The position numbers and the translations under genes are program-made. From an uncultured Bacteroidales bacterium (GTDB lineage Bacteria > Bacteroidota > Bacteroidia > Bacteroidales > Paludibacteraceae), in NCBI GenBank assembly GCA_937911935.1, contig CALDQH010000014.1, positions 1-17,824 on the forward strand: a stretch of 17,824 nucleotides of DNA, written 5' to 3'. The notes beneath the pieces are model-generated. The model did not search any database, was not told the origin of the DNA, and was given only the letters and a program-made list of their open reading frames with translations. Shown here in pieces: positions 1 through 7,110 of the stretch (within the stretch, counting starts at the first letter, position 1; each line of letters begins with the position of its first letter).

Positions 1-158
1 AATTTGCCAAAGGAGCCCAAATTGACTTTGTATTGGGCAAATTTACTACCGAAGAACAAACTACCTTGCCCGCTCGCATTGATTTAGCCATCGATATGCT
101 AAAAAGTTTCTGCTTGGCTGGCATTAACATTACCATGAATCAATTTAATAACAAGTAA
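1..158 (+). CDS. pth: peptidyl-tRNA hydrolase, C-terminal end (partial)
   Basis: The window opens inside a gene; reading from base 3 gives 51 codons ending in TAA at 156-158. The visible tail contains DFVLGKFTTEE, LPARIDLAIDMLKSF and the terminal GINITMNQFNNK. This matches the C-terminus of bacterial peptidyl-tRNA hydrolase, which has a conserved DFVLG stretch and commonly ends in a helix followed by TMNQFN. The enzyme releases peptides from peptidyl-tRNA that dropped off the ribosome. The catalytic His and Asn lie upstream of the window and cannot be checked. The next gene starts 4 bases after the stop, so the two are probably co-transcribed; pth followed by a small S4 protein is a familiar Bacteroidota arrangement. 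Confidence 0.85.
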   Translation, partial: FAKGAQIDFVLGKFTTEEQTTLPARIDLAIDMLKSFCLAGINITMNQFNNK

Positions 159-162
159 AAAA

Positions 163-570
163 GTGGCAGCATCGGAAGTAAGAATAGACAAATGGCTTTG
201 GGCAATGCGCCTGTTCAAAACCCGAAGCATAGCCGCTGATGCTTGTAAAAAAGGACGCATTAGCATTGGTGGCAACACCGTAAAACCATCGCGTACCATC
301 ACCGTTGGAACCGTAGTAGAGGTCAAAAAGCCCCCAATGACCTACTCTTTTAAGGCACTGCAACTTACCGAGAATCGTTTAGGCGCCAAATTAGTGCCCG
401 AATTTATGGAAAATGTCACACCACCCGAGCAATACGAAATATTAGACAGAATGCGCATGGTGGGCTTTATAGACCGTGACCGAGGTACTGGACGACCTAC
501 CAAAAAAGAGCGTCGCGACTTAGATGCTTTTATGGAATGTAATTTTGACGACGACGATTGGGATTTCTAA
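163..570 (+). CDS. S4-domain RNA-binding protein (HslR/Hsp15-like)
   Basis: A 135-residue basic protein. Residues 6-54 (RIDKWLWAMRLFKTRS through GTVVEVK) form an S4 RNA-binding fold typical of the Hsp15/HslR family, which in E. coli binds 50S subunits carrying stalled nascent chains. The C-terminal part has a basic segment (TGRPTKKERRDL) and a very acidic tail (FDDDDWDF). The start is GTG at 163: the frame has no upstream ATG at a plausible position, the next ATG would delete the conserved start of the S4 domain, and GTG lies 4 bases after the pth stop. Pairing with pth suggests a shared role in rescue of stalled translation, which is inference. The S4 assignment is firm; equivalence to HslR is only by family. 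Confidence 0.9.
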   Translation: MAASEVRIDKWLWAMRLFKTRSIAADACKKGRISIGGNTVKPSRTITVGTVVEVKKPPMTYSFKALQLTENRLGAKLVPEFMENVTPPEQYEILDRMRMVGFIDRDRGTGRPTKKERRDLDAFMECNFDDDDWDF

Positions 571-589
571 ATTTTAATTTATATCTTTG
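558..589 (+). promoter_or_regulatory. Bacteroidota-type promoter for rfbA
   Basis: TTG at 558-560 and TATCTTTG at 582-589 are separated by 21 bases. This fits the -33 TTG / -7 TAnnTTTG consensus of the Bacteroidota primary sigma factor. The -7 box ends 31 bases before the rfbA ATG. The -33 element overlaps the 3' end of the S4 gene. Confidence 0.65.
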
Positions 590-620
590 TAAGATAAGTT
601 AAATTTCAAACCATTACATT

Positions 621-1499
621 ATGAAAGGTATTGTATTAGCAGGTGGTTCGGGTACTAGATTATACCCCATTACCAAAAGTATCTCTAAACAAATCATTCC
701 GGTTTACGACAAACCCATGATTTACTACCCTATTTCCATTTTGCTCTTAGCTGGTATCAAAGAAATTCTTATCATCTCTACTCCACAAGACATTCATCTA
801 TACCAAAATCTTTTGGGTGATGGTTCGTCTTTGGGCATCCGTTTTGAATACGCCATTCAACCCTCGCCCGACGGTTTAGCACAAGCCTTTTTAATTGGCG
901 AAGAATTTATCGGCGACGATAGTGTTTGCATGGTACTTGGCGACAATATTTTTTACGGATACAACCTTTCTAATATGCTAAAACAAGCCGCTTCGCTTCA
1001 AGACGGCGCTATTGTATTTGGTTACTACGTAAACGACCCCGAACGCTATGGCGTAGCCGAATTTGACGAAAACGGCAAAGTTCTTTCGATCGAAGAAAAA
1101 CCTGCTAATCCAAAATCAAACTATGCCGTAACAGGATTATACTTTTACAGCAACGACGTGATAAAAAAAGCCAAATCGCTTAAACCATCGGCTCGTGGCG
1201 AGTTGGAAATTACCGACCTTAATAAATTATACTTAGCAGAAGGTCGCCTAAACGTTCAACTAATGGGTCGTGGTGTAGCTTGGTTAGATACAGGCACACA
1301 CGACAGCCTACTTGAAGCATCTAATTTTATTGCCACCATTCAAAACCGCCAAGGTTTGCAAATAGCTTGTTTAGAAGAAATTGCTTACAACTATGGCTAC
1401 ATTAACCGCGAGCAATTGCTAAAATTGGCCGAACCTTTGAAAAAGAATTTTTACGGACAGTACCTTATTAAAATAGCAGACGAACCTAATATTATATAA
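621..1499 (+). CDS. rfbA: glucose-1-phosphate thymidylyltransferase
   Basis: A 292-residue cytoplasmic enzyme of normal family length. It joins dTTP and glucose-1-phosphate to give dTDP-glucose and pyrophosphate, the first step of dTDP-L-rhamnose synthesis for surface polysaccharides. The nucleotide-binding signature GIVLAGGSGTRLYPIT is at residues 3-18, followed by KQIIPVYDKPMIYYP at about 24-38. The metal-binding GDN motif (VLGDNIFYG) is near residue 110, and EEKPANPKSNYAVTGLYFY near 160-178 forms the sugar-phosphate site. The start is the first ATG of the frame, 31 bases after a clear -7 box. rfbC follows after a 103-base gap filled with a heptamer repeat. Also called rmlA. Confidence 0.96.
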   Translation: MKGIVLAGGSGTRLYPITKSISKQIIPVYDKPMIYYPISILLLAGIKEILIISTPQDIHLYQNLLGDGSSLGIRFEYAIQPSPDGLAQAFLIGEEFIGDDSVCMVLGDNIFYGYNLSNMLKQAASLQDGAIVFGYYVNDPERYGVAEFDENGKVLSIEEKPANPKSNYAVTGLYFYSNDVIKKAKSLKPSARGELEITDLNKLYLAEGRLNVQLMGRGVAWLDTGTHDSLLEASNFIATIQNRQGLQIACLEEIAYNYGYINREQLLKLAEPLKKNFYGQYLIKIADEPNII

Positions 1500-1546
1500 C
1501 TGTCGATAGTCAATAGTCACTAGTAACTCGTCTATTATTAGACAAC

Positions 1547-1595
1547 AAGCTACAAGTGACAAGTAACAAGTAACAAGTGACAAGTAACAAGCGAC
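1547..1595 (+). repeat. heptamer tandem repeat, consensus AAGTRAC
   Basis: Seven contiguous 7-base units (AAGCTAC, AAGTGAC, AAGTAAC, AAGTAAC, AAGTGAC, AAGTAAC, AAGCGAC) fill the rfbA-rfbC gap and end 7 bases before the rfbC start codon. The tract has almost no T and little self-complementarity, so the rfbC leader would be nearly unstructured. Confidence 0.85.
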
Positions 1596-1602
1596 AATAA
1601 CT

Positions 1603-2157
1603 ATGGAAATAATAGAAACTGGCATAGAAGGTTTATTGATTATCAAGCCTAAGATTTTTGGTGATGCTCGTGGCTTTTTCTGCGAGACATACAACAAGAA
1701 ACGTTATCAAGACGCTGGCATCATGCAAGATTTTTGCCAAGATAACTTATCTAAATCTACCTACGGTGTTATTAGGGGTTTGCATTTTCAACTGAATCCA
1801 GAGAGTCAATCCAAATTGGTATCGGTAGTAGAAGGCCGTGTTTACGACGTAGCAGTTGATATCCGTGTAGGCTCACCTACTTACGGTAAATGGTATGGTG
1901 TAGAATTGGATGCCGACAGCAAAACACAATTTCTAATTCCACGTGGTTTTGCCCATGGTTTTTCGGTACTATCAGAAACCGCTGTATTCACCTACAAATG
2001 CGACAACCTATACAACGCATCGTTAGAAGGTGGTGTTATGTATAACGACCCCGATTTAAACATCGATTGGGGCATCCCAACGGACAAACAAATCATATCA
2101 GAAAAAGACCTTAAACATCCTTTGTTTAAAGATTTAAAAACCAACTTTGTATTTTAA
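1603..2157 (+). CDS. rfbC: dTDP-4-dehydrorhamnose 3,5-epimerase
   Basis: A 184-residue cupin-fold enzyme of standard length. It epimerises dTDP-4-keto-6-deoxyglucose at C3 and C5, the third step to dTDP-L-rhamnose. Visible motifs are FGDARGFFCETY at 19-30, RGLHFQ at 59-63 with the family's catalytic-base histidine at His61, LVSVVEGRVYDVAVDIR at 72-88, IPRGFAHGF at 112-120, and YKCDNLY at 131-137 containing the conserved active-site tyrosine. The ATG at 1603 starts the conserved N-terminal strand (EIIETGIEG). rfbD begins 6 bases after its stop, so both are translated from one message. Also called rmlC. Confidence 0.96.
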   Translation: MEIIETGIEGLLIIKPKIFGDARGFFCETYNKKRYQDAGIMQDFCQDNLSKSTYGVIRGLHFQLNPESQSKLVSVVEGRVYDVAVDIRVGSPTYGKWYGVELDADSKTQFLIPRGFAHGFSVLSETAVFTYKCDNLYNASLEGGVMYNDPDLNIDWGIPTDKQIISEKDLKHPLFKDLKTNFVF

Positions 2158-2163
2158 TCGACC

Positions 2164-3042
2164 ATGAAAAACATTCTTGTAACAGGAGCATACGGTCAAT
2201 TGGGCAACGAGGTACGCATTTTGTCTGCCAATTATCCACAGTACAACTTTATGTTTACCGATGTAGATAGTTTGGACATTTGCAACAAAGCCATGTTGCT
2301 TGATTTTGTACAAGGAAACGACATTCGATACATCATTAACTGCGCTGCTTATACTGCAGTCGATAAAGCCGAAGACGAAGCCGAATTGTGCGAAAGAATC
2401 AACGCCAAAGCCGTAAAAAATCTAGGCGAAGTTGCCCAAGAAGTAGGCGCAGGCATTATTCACGTATCGACCGACTATGTTTTTAATGGCAAAGGATATA
2501 TGCCTTATACCGAAGATATGCCTACCAGCCCCTGTTCGGTATATGGAAAAACCAAACTAAAAGGCGAAAAGGCTTTGCTAAAAGCCTGCGAAAATGCCAT
2601 TGTGGTACGTACGGCTTGGTTATACTCCTCATTTGGAAACAATTTTGTTAAAACCATGCGTAAATTGGGCAGCGAACGCGAACAATTAAACGTTATTTTT
2701 GATCAGATTGGCACTCCAACCTACGCCGAGGATTTGGCTGCTGCTTTGTTGGTTATCTTAGACCAAACCTTCGATCAACAACACAGCAAAGGTGGCATTT
2801 ATCATTTTAGCAACGAAGGTGTGTGCAGTTGGTACGATTTTACCCTAAAAATCCACCAATTATCGGGCATTAACACCTGCCAGGTAAACCCCATCGAAAC
2901 CAAAGATTACCCCACCAAAGCTGCTCGTCCTCATTACAGCGTACTGAATAAGGCAAAAATAAAAGCTACCTTTGGCATTGAAGTTCCACATTGGGAAAGC
3001 AGTTTAAAACGTTGTATCGAAGAACTTAATCAAGAAGACTAA
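2164..3042 (+). CDS. rfbD: dTDP-4-dehydrorhamnose reductase
   Basis: A 292-residue short-chain dehydrogenase-type reductase making dTDP-L-rhamnose, the last pathway step. The NAD(P)H-binding loop VTGAYGQLG is at 6-14, INCAAYTAVDKAE at 58-70, STDYVFNG at 102-109, and the catalytic YxxxK at Tyr127 and Lys131 (YGKTK). The N-terminal half carries the cofactor fold; the C-terminal half (GIYHFSNEGVCSWYDF near 206-221) matches the substrate part of RmlD. rfbB, the 4,6-dehydratase that would supply its substrate, is not next to it: a phoH-type gene follows after 4 bases. The dehydratase must be encoded elsewhere if the pathway works. Also called rmlD. Confidence 0.96.
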   Translation: MKNILVTGAYGQLGNEVRILSANYPQYNFMFTDVDSLDICNKAMLLDFVQGNDIRYIINCAAYTAVDKAEDEAELCERINAKAVKNLGEVAQEVGAGIIHVSTDYVFNGKGYMPYTEDMPTSPCSVYGKTKLKGEKALLKACENAIVVRTAWLYSSFGNNFVKTMRKLGSEREQLNVIFDQIGTPTYAEDLAAALLVILDQTFDQQHSKGGIYHFSNEGVCSWYDFTLKIHQLSGINTCQVNPIETKDYPTKAARPHYSVLNKAKIKATFGIEVPHWESSLKRCIEELNQED

Positions 3043-3046
3043 CCAC

Positions 3047-4018
3047 GTGAACGAAAGCACGTACATATTAGAAAACGCAGATCCCATTGTATTTTGTGGG
3101 GTTAATAACTGCAACATCCGTTTGCTTAAAGTGGTATTCCCCAAGATTAAGATTGTGGCACGCGGCAACATGATTAAAGCCATGGGCGACGAGGTAGAAC
3201 TCGCACACTTTTACGACAAGATGGTTTTGCTCGAAAAACATGCAGCCGAGTTTAACAACCTACCAGAGGCTACCATCATTGATATTGCGAAAGGCAAAAC
3301 CGAAGCAAACGACCCCGTGCCCAACAACCTGATTTTACATGGTTTAAACGGCAAGCCCATTACCGCTCGTACCCCGAACCAACAAAAATTGGTAGCAGAC
3401 TTTGATAAAAACGATTTGATGTTTGCCTTAGGGCCAGCCGGATCGGGTAAAACTTACACAGCTATTGCTTTGGCTGTAAGAGCTTTAAAAAACAAGCAAG
3501 TAAGAAAAATCATTTTAAGCCGTCCTGCCGTAGAGGCTGGCGAAAAATTAGGTTTTTTGCCTGGCGACATGAAAGACAAAATTGACCCCTACTTGCAACC
3601 TTTGTACGACGCATTAGAAGACATGATTCCTCCTTTTAAATTAAAGGAATACTTAGAAACACATGTCATTCAGATTGCGCCCTTGGCATTTATGCGCGGT
3701 AGAACCTTGAGCGATGCCGTTATTATTCTGGACGAAGCGCAAAACACCACTGCCCAACAAATCAAAATGTTTTTAACTCGTTTGGGCTTTAACTCTAAAA
3801 TGATTATCACAGGCGATAGTACCCAAATAGACCTTCCAAGTAGCAAACAATCTGGCTTATTACATGCCATGCACATATTAAAAGGTGTAAAAGGTATTTC
3901 GTTTATTGAATTTGACAAAAAAGACATCATTAGGCATAAACTTGTATCGCGCATTGTAGAAGCCTACGAAAGGAATGAGGCATTAGTTAAAGGAGAGTTG
4001 ATAAAGGAGACGTGTTGA
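3047..4018 (+). CDS. PhoH family P-loop ATPase
   Basis: A 323-residue PhoH/YbeZ-type ATPase. The Walker A motif GPAGSGKT is at 129-136, Walker B IILDEAQN at about 226-233, and the family stretch SRPAVEAGEKLGFLPGD at 158-174. The N-terminal 90 residues form the KH-like region usual in YbeZ proteins, which suggests RNA binding; in other bacteria the family is linked to rRNA maturation together with YbeY. The start is GTG at 3047, only 4 bases after rfbD. The gene's last codons (residues 312-321) lie in a 29-base repeat copied downstream of purC, so the C-terminal residues VKGELIKETC look like repeat-derived sequence. No downstream ybeY is seen. Confidence 0.93.
   Translation: MNESTYILENADPIVFCGVNNCNIRLLKVVFPKIKIVARGNMIKAMGDEVELAHFYDKMVLLEKHAAEFNNLPEATIIDIAKGKTEANDPVPNNLILHGLNGKPITARTPNQQKLVADFDKNDLMFALGPAGSGKTYTAIALAVRALKNKQVRKIILSRPAVEAGEKLGFLPGDMKDKIDPYLQPLYDALEDMIPPFKLKEYLETHVIQIAPLAFMRGRTLSDAVIILDEAQNTTAQQIKMFLTRLGFNSKMIITGDSTQIDLPSSKQSGLLHAMHILKGVKGISFIEFDKKDIIRHKLVSRIVEAYERNEALVKGELIKETC
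3982..4010 (+). repeat. 29-base repeat, copy 1 (inside phoH 3' end)
   Basis: This 29-base segment recurs at 5096-5124 with a single mismatch (T versus G at the 21st base). It begins ATTAGTTAAAGG and ends AAAGGAGA. In this copy it is translated as part of the C-terminus of the PhoH-type protein. The second copy is intergenic, after purC. Confidence 0.8.
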
Positions 4019-4062
4019 TGACCGAAGGGAATAAAGGAGAAATATTAAACTCGCTTCGCTCG

Positions 4063-4144
4063 GACTAATCGGTGAATCGACTAATCGACTAATCGATTGA
4101 CTTTCGACTAGCGACTAAACACCTAAACGACTAAACGACTAAAC
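4063..4144 (+). repeat. octamer tandem repeats (GACTAATC, then GACTAAAC)
   Basis: This fills most of the gap between phoH and purC. The first block keeps an exact 8-base phase: GACTAATC at 4063, GGTGAATC at 4071, GACTAATC at 4079 and 4087. After a 2-base shift, GACTAAAC occurs at 4113, 4129 and 4137, with the variant ACCTAAAC at 4121. The array ends 9 bases before the purC ATG. No terminator or promoter is visible here, so purC may be read from upstream. Confidence 0.85.
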
Positions 4145-4153
4145 AAAAAAATT

Positions 4154-5089
4154 ATGAACGCATTAACAGCAACTAATTTCAATTTTAAAGGCCAAACTGA
4201 CGTGTATCATGGCAAAGTACGTGACGTATATAGCATTGGCGACACCCTAGTAATGGTAGCAACCGACCGTATTTCGGCATTCGACGTAGTGCTACCCAAA
4301 GGCATTCCTTACAAAGGACAAATGCTAAACCAAATTGCAGCTAAATTTTTGGATGCCACTGCCGACATCGTTCCTAACTGGAAATTGGCTACCCCCGACC
4401 CCATGGTTACCGTAGGACGTCGTTGCCAAGGTTTCCCAGTAGAAATGATTGTTCGTGGTTACCTATGCGGTAGCGCATGGCGTGCCTATAAAAACGGGGT
4501 ACGCGAAATTTGTGGTGTTAAAATACCCGATGGCATGCGCGAAAACCAAGCCTTTGAAACACCCATTATTACCCCTACCACCAAAGCAGAATTGGGTCAA
4601 CACGACGAAGACATTAGCAAAGAAGAAATCATTGCTCAAGGTTTAGTGAGTGCCGAAGATTATGCTATGTTAGAACAATACACCCTAGCCTTGTTTAAAC
4701 GTGGTAGCGAAATTGCTGCTAAACGTGGCTTAATTTTGGTAGATACCAAATACGAATTTGGCAAATGCGAAGGTCAAATTTACCTAATGGACGAAATCCA
4801 CACTCCAGACTCATCGCGTTACTTCTATGCTGAAGGCTACGAAGAACGCTTTGAAAAAGGCGAAGCACAAAAACAACTTTCTAAAGAATTTGTGCGTGAA
4901 TGGTTGATGGAGAATGGTTTCCAAGGCAAAGAAGGTCAACAAGTGCCCGAAATGACCGACGAAATTGTAGCTGGCATTACCAACCGTTACATGGAACTAT
5001 ACGAAAACATTACCGGCGAAAAATTCGAAAAAACAGATACATCGAACCTATTAGAACGCATCGAAAAAAATATTGAAGCGTATTTATAA
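4154..5089 (+). CDS. purC: phosphoribosylaminoimidazole-succinocarboxamide (SAICAR) synthase
   Basis: A 311-residue cytoplasmic enzyme. It ligates aspartate to CAIR with ATP to form SAICAR in de novo purine synthesis. The signatures are GKVRDVYSIGDTLVMVATDR followed by ISAFD (about 20-44) and the second family motif LVDTKYEFGK near residue 200. It is longer than the roughly 237-residue E. coli enzyme because of a C-terminal extension, as is common in Bacteroidota and other bacteria with the long form. The ATG is the first of the frame, 9 bases after the octamer array. It closes the upstream co-directional block; a strong terminator follows at 5223-5255. No purine riboswitch is seen upstream. 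Confidence 0.96.
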   Translation: MNALTATNFNFKGQTDVYHGKVRDVYSIGDTLVMVATDRISAFDVVLPKGIPYKGQMLNQIAAKFLDATADIVPNWKLATPDPMVTVGRRCQGFPVEMIVRGYLCGSAWRAYKNGVREICGVKIPDGMRENQAFETPIITPTTKAELGQHDEDISKEEIIAQGLVSAEDYAMLEQYTLALFKRGSEIAAKRGLILVDTKYEFGKCEGQIYLMDEIHTPDSSRYFYAEGYEERFEKGEAQKQLSKEFVREWLMENGFQGKEGQQVPEMTDEIVAGITNRYMELYENITGEKFEKTDTSNLLERIEKNIEAYL

Positions 5090-5095
5090 TTGGCG

Positions 5096-5155
5096 ATTAG
5101 TTAAAGGAGAGTTGAGAAAGGAGAAAGGAGAAAGGAGAAAGGAGAAAGGAGAAAG
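5096..5155 (+). repeat. 29-base repeat copy 2 merging into GAGAAAG heptamer array
   Basis: Bases 5096-5124 match 3982-4010 at 28 of 29 positions. From 5114 the sequence runs into six perfect tandem copies of GAGAAAG (5114-5155). The purine-only array is not placed before any start codon, so its Shine-Dalgarno-like appearance (AAAGGAGA) is probably irrelevant to translation. Confidence 0.85.
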
Positions 5156-5187
5156 GAAAATTTTTGTGCAAGCTCAGTGACCGAATC

Positions 5188-5219
5188 AACTTAACAACTA
5201 AACGACTTAACGACTAAAC
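5188..5219 (+). repeat. octamer tandem repeat, consensus RACTWAAC
   Basis: Four phased octamers: AACTTAAC, AACTAAAC, GACTTAAC and GACTAAAC. They lie just before the terminator that ends the purC transcript. The same octamer occurs before purC (4113-4144) and before atpE (8636-8697). Confidence 0.8.
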
Positions 5220-5222
5220 AAA

Positions 5223-5255
5223 AAAACGAGTAAAGTTAATTTACTCGTTTTTTTT
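5223..5255 (+). terminator. intrinsic terminator after purC
   Basis: AAAACGAGTAAA (5223-5234) and TTTACTCGTTTT (5240-5251) form a perfect 12-base-pair stem with a 5-base loop, followed by an uninterrupted T run to 5255. It ends the rfb-phoH-purC block and insulates the ATP synthase operon. Confidence 0.92.
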
Positions 5256-5297
5256 ATGTGCATTTTTCAACATTTGGGCAAAAAAAAGTAGTTTTTC

Positions 5298-5328
5298 TTG
5301 GGTGATTATTTAAAATTTGGTAATTTTG
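5298..5328 (+). promoter_or_regulatory. Bacteroidota-type promoter for the atp operon
   Basis: TTG at 5298-5300 and TAATTTTG at 5321-5328 with a 20-base spacer fit the -33/-7 consensus of this phylum. The -7 box ends 22 bases before the atpD ATG, leaving a short AT-rich leader without a Shine-Dalgarno sequence. Confidence 0.7.
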
Positions 5329-5350
5329 GGATTGTTATTGATTAAAAATT

Positions 5351-6865
5351 ATGACAAACGCAAAAGGTTTTATTACACAAGTTATCGGTCCGGTAGTGGA
5401 TGTATGCTTTGAACAAGGAGGCGATGCACTACCTAAAATTCACGATGCTTTGAACGTGATTCGTCCTAATGGACAGAAACTTATCATTGAATGCCAACAA
5501 CATATCGGCGAAAATTCAATTCGTGCCATTGCCATGGACTCAACAGACGGTTTGGTGCGTGGCATGGAAGTTATTCCAACTGGTGCTCCCATTTCGGTGC
5601 CCATTGGTGGACAAATCAAAGGCCGCTTGCTCAACGTAACTGGCGATAGCATCGACGGAATTTCTTCTTTGGACCGCAGTAAAGAATACCCCATTCACCG
5701 CCAACCACCTACCTACGAAGAATTGGCAACATCCAAAGAAATTCTATATACAGGTATTAAGGTTATCGACTTGTTAGCACCTTATTTAAAAGGTGGTAAG
5801 ATTGGTTTGTTTGGTGGTGCTGGTGTAGGTAAAACCGTGTTGATTATGGAATTAATCAACAATATTGCAAAAGGTTACAACGGTTATTCTGTATTTGCTG
5901 GTGTTGGTGAACGTACACGCGAAGGCAACGACCTTTTACGCGAAATGTTAGAAGCAGGCGTTATCAACTACGGCGAAGAATTCAAGAAAAGCATGGAAGC
6001 AGGCGATTGGGACCTTTCTAAAGTAGATCCAGAAGCCCTATCTAAATCGCAAGCAACCTTGGTGTTTGGACAAATGAACGAGCCTCCTGGTGCCCGTTCG
6101 TCTGTAGCTTTGTCTGGACTAACCGTAGCCGAATCATTCCGCGACAACAACGAATCAGGTGACAAAGGAAACGATATTTTGTTGTTTATCGACAACATTT
6201 TCCGTTTTACTCAAGCAGGCTCCGAAGTTTCGGCTCTATTGGGTCGTATGCCATCGGCTGTAGGTTACCAACCTACCCTTGCATCCGAAATGGGTCTTAT
6301 GCAAGAACGTATTACCTCTACCAAAAATGGTTCTATTACCTCGGTACAAGCTATTTATGTTCCTGCCGACGACTTAACAGACCCTGCTCCTGCTACAACC
6401 TTTAGCCACTTGGACGCAACCACCGTATTAAATCGTAAAATTGCCGAATTAGGTATTTATCCTGCGGTTGATCCCTTGGACTCTACCTCACGCATTTTGG
6501 ATCCAACTGTTGTGGGCGAAAAACACTATAACACAGCAAGACGCGTTATTGAGTTGTTACAACGTTATCAATCGTTGCAAGATATTATTGCCATTTTGGG
6601 TATGGAAGAATTGTCGGAAGCAGACAAATTAGTGGTACACCGCGCTCGTCGTGTACAACGTTTCTTGTCTCAACCTTTCCACGTTGCCGAACAATTTACG
6701 GGTATTCCAGGTGTGTTAGTTCCCATCGAAGAAACCATCCGTGGTTTCAACATGATTATCGACGGCGAAGTGGATCAATACCCCGAAGCAGCATTCAACT
6801 TGGTTGGTAACATTGATGCTGCCATTGCAAAAGGCGAACAACTTTTAAAAGAAAGTAAGCAATAA
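5351..6865 (+). CDS. atpD: F1Fo ATP synthase subunit beta
   Basis: The 504-residue catalytic F1 subunit, first gene of the operon. Walker A GGAGVGKT is at 155-162, the catalytic glutamate in GERTREGND is Glu187, Walker B LLFIDN has Asp281, and ALLGRMPSAVGYQPTLA follows at about 295-311. It is some 40 residues longer than the E. coli protein (460). Most of the excess is an insertion at about 206-234, between EMLEAG and LVFGQMNEPPGAR, rich in charged residues (EEFKKSMEAGDWDLSK). A few more residues are added at 266-273 (NNESGDKG). The insertion appears lineage-specific and sits near the nucleotide-binding core. atpC starts 2 bases after the stop. Confidence 0.98.
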   Translation: MTNAKGFITQVIGPVVDVCFEQGGDALPKIHDALNVIRPNGQKLIIECQQHIGENSIRAIAMDSTDGLVRGMEVIPTGAPISVPIGGQIKGRLLNVTGDSIDGISSLDRSKEYPIHRQPPTYEELATSKEILYTGIKVIDLLAPYLKGGKIGLFGGAGVGKTVLIMELINNIAKGYNGYSVFAGVGERTREGNDLLREMLEAGVINYGEEFKKSMEAGDWDLSKVDPEALSKSQATLVFGQMNEPPGARSSVALSGLTVAESFRDNNESGDKGNDILLFIDNIFRFTQAGSEVSALLGRMPSAVGYQPTLASEMGLMQERITSTKNGSITSVQAIYVPADDLTDPAPATTFSHLDATTVLNRKIAELGIYPAVDPLDSTSRILDPTVVGEKHYNTARRVIELLQRYQSLQDIIAILGMEELSEADKLVVHRARRVQRFLSQPFHVAEQFTGIPGVLVPIEETIRGFNMIIDGEVDQYPEAAFNLVGNIDAAIAKGEQLLKESKQ

Positions 6866-6867
6866 TC

Positions 6868-7110
6868 ATGAACGTTTCCGTTTTATCTGCCAGCAAAAGT
6901 TTGTTTCAAGGAACGGCAACATCGGTTGCTTTCCCCGGGGCTCAAAGCGCATTTACGGTTTTAGAAAACCACGCTCCTATTATATCGTTGTTGACGAAAG
7001 GTATTATTGTTATTACCAACGAAAAGGGAGAAGAAACTCGCATTGACATTGCTGGTGGATTTGTTGAAATACACGCAAACGAGGTAACAGCTTGCGTTGA
7101 GTTGGTATGA
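6868..7110 (+). CDS. atpC: F1Fo ATP synthase subunit epsilon, short form
   Basis: An 80-residue protein matching only the N-terminal beta-sandwich domain of epsilon: SVLSASKSLFQGTATSVAFPGAQSAFTVLENHAPIISLL at 4-42, then IDIAGGFVEIHANEVTACVE at the end. The usual protein is about 130-140 residues and carries a C-terminal helical hairpin that can insert into F1 and inhibit ATP hydrolysis; here that hairpin is absent. The stop codon is genuine and the next gene overlaps it by 4 bases (ATGA), so this is not a frameshift artefact. Short epsilon subunits are known in several bacterial groups. The lack of the inhibitory arm implies another means of restraining hydrolysis, which is inference. Confidence 0.95.
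   Translation: MNVSVLSASKSLFQGTATSVAFPGAQSAFTVLENHAPIISLLTKGIIVITNEKGEETRIDIAGGFVEIHANEVTACVELV

Noticed and set aside
4018..4068. A 16-codon ORF overlapping the phoH stop (ATGA-type) and preceded by AAAGGAGA
   Set aside because: It is too short, low in complexity and lies in repeat sequence; the purine tract belongs to the 29-base repeat rather than to a ribosome binding site.
5114..5155. GAGAAAG array as a CRISPR or Shine-Dalgarno element
   Set aside because: The units are directly adjacent without spacers, and no start codon follows; it is a simple microsatellite.
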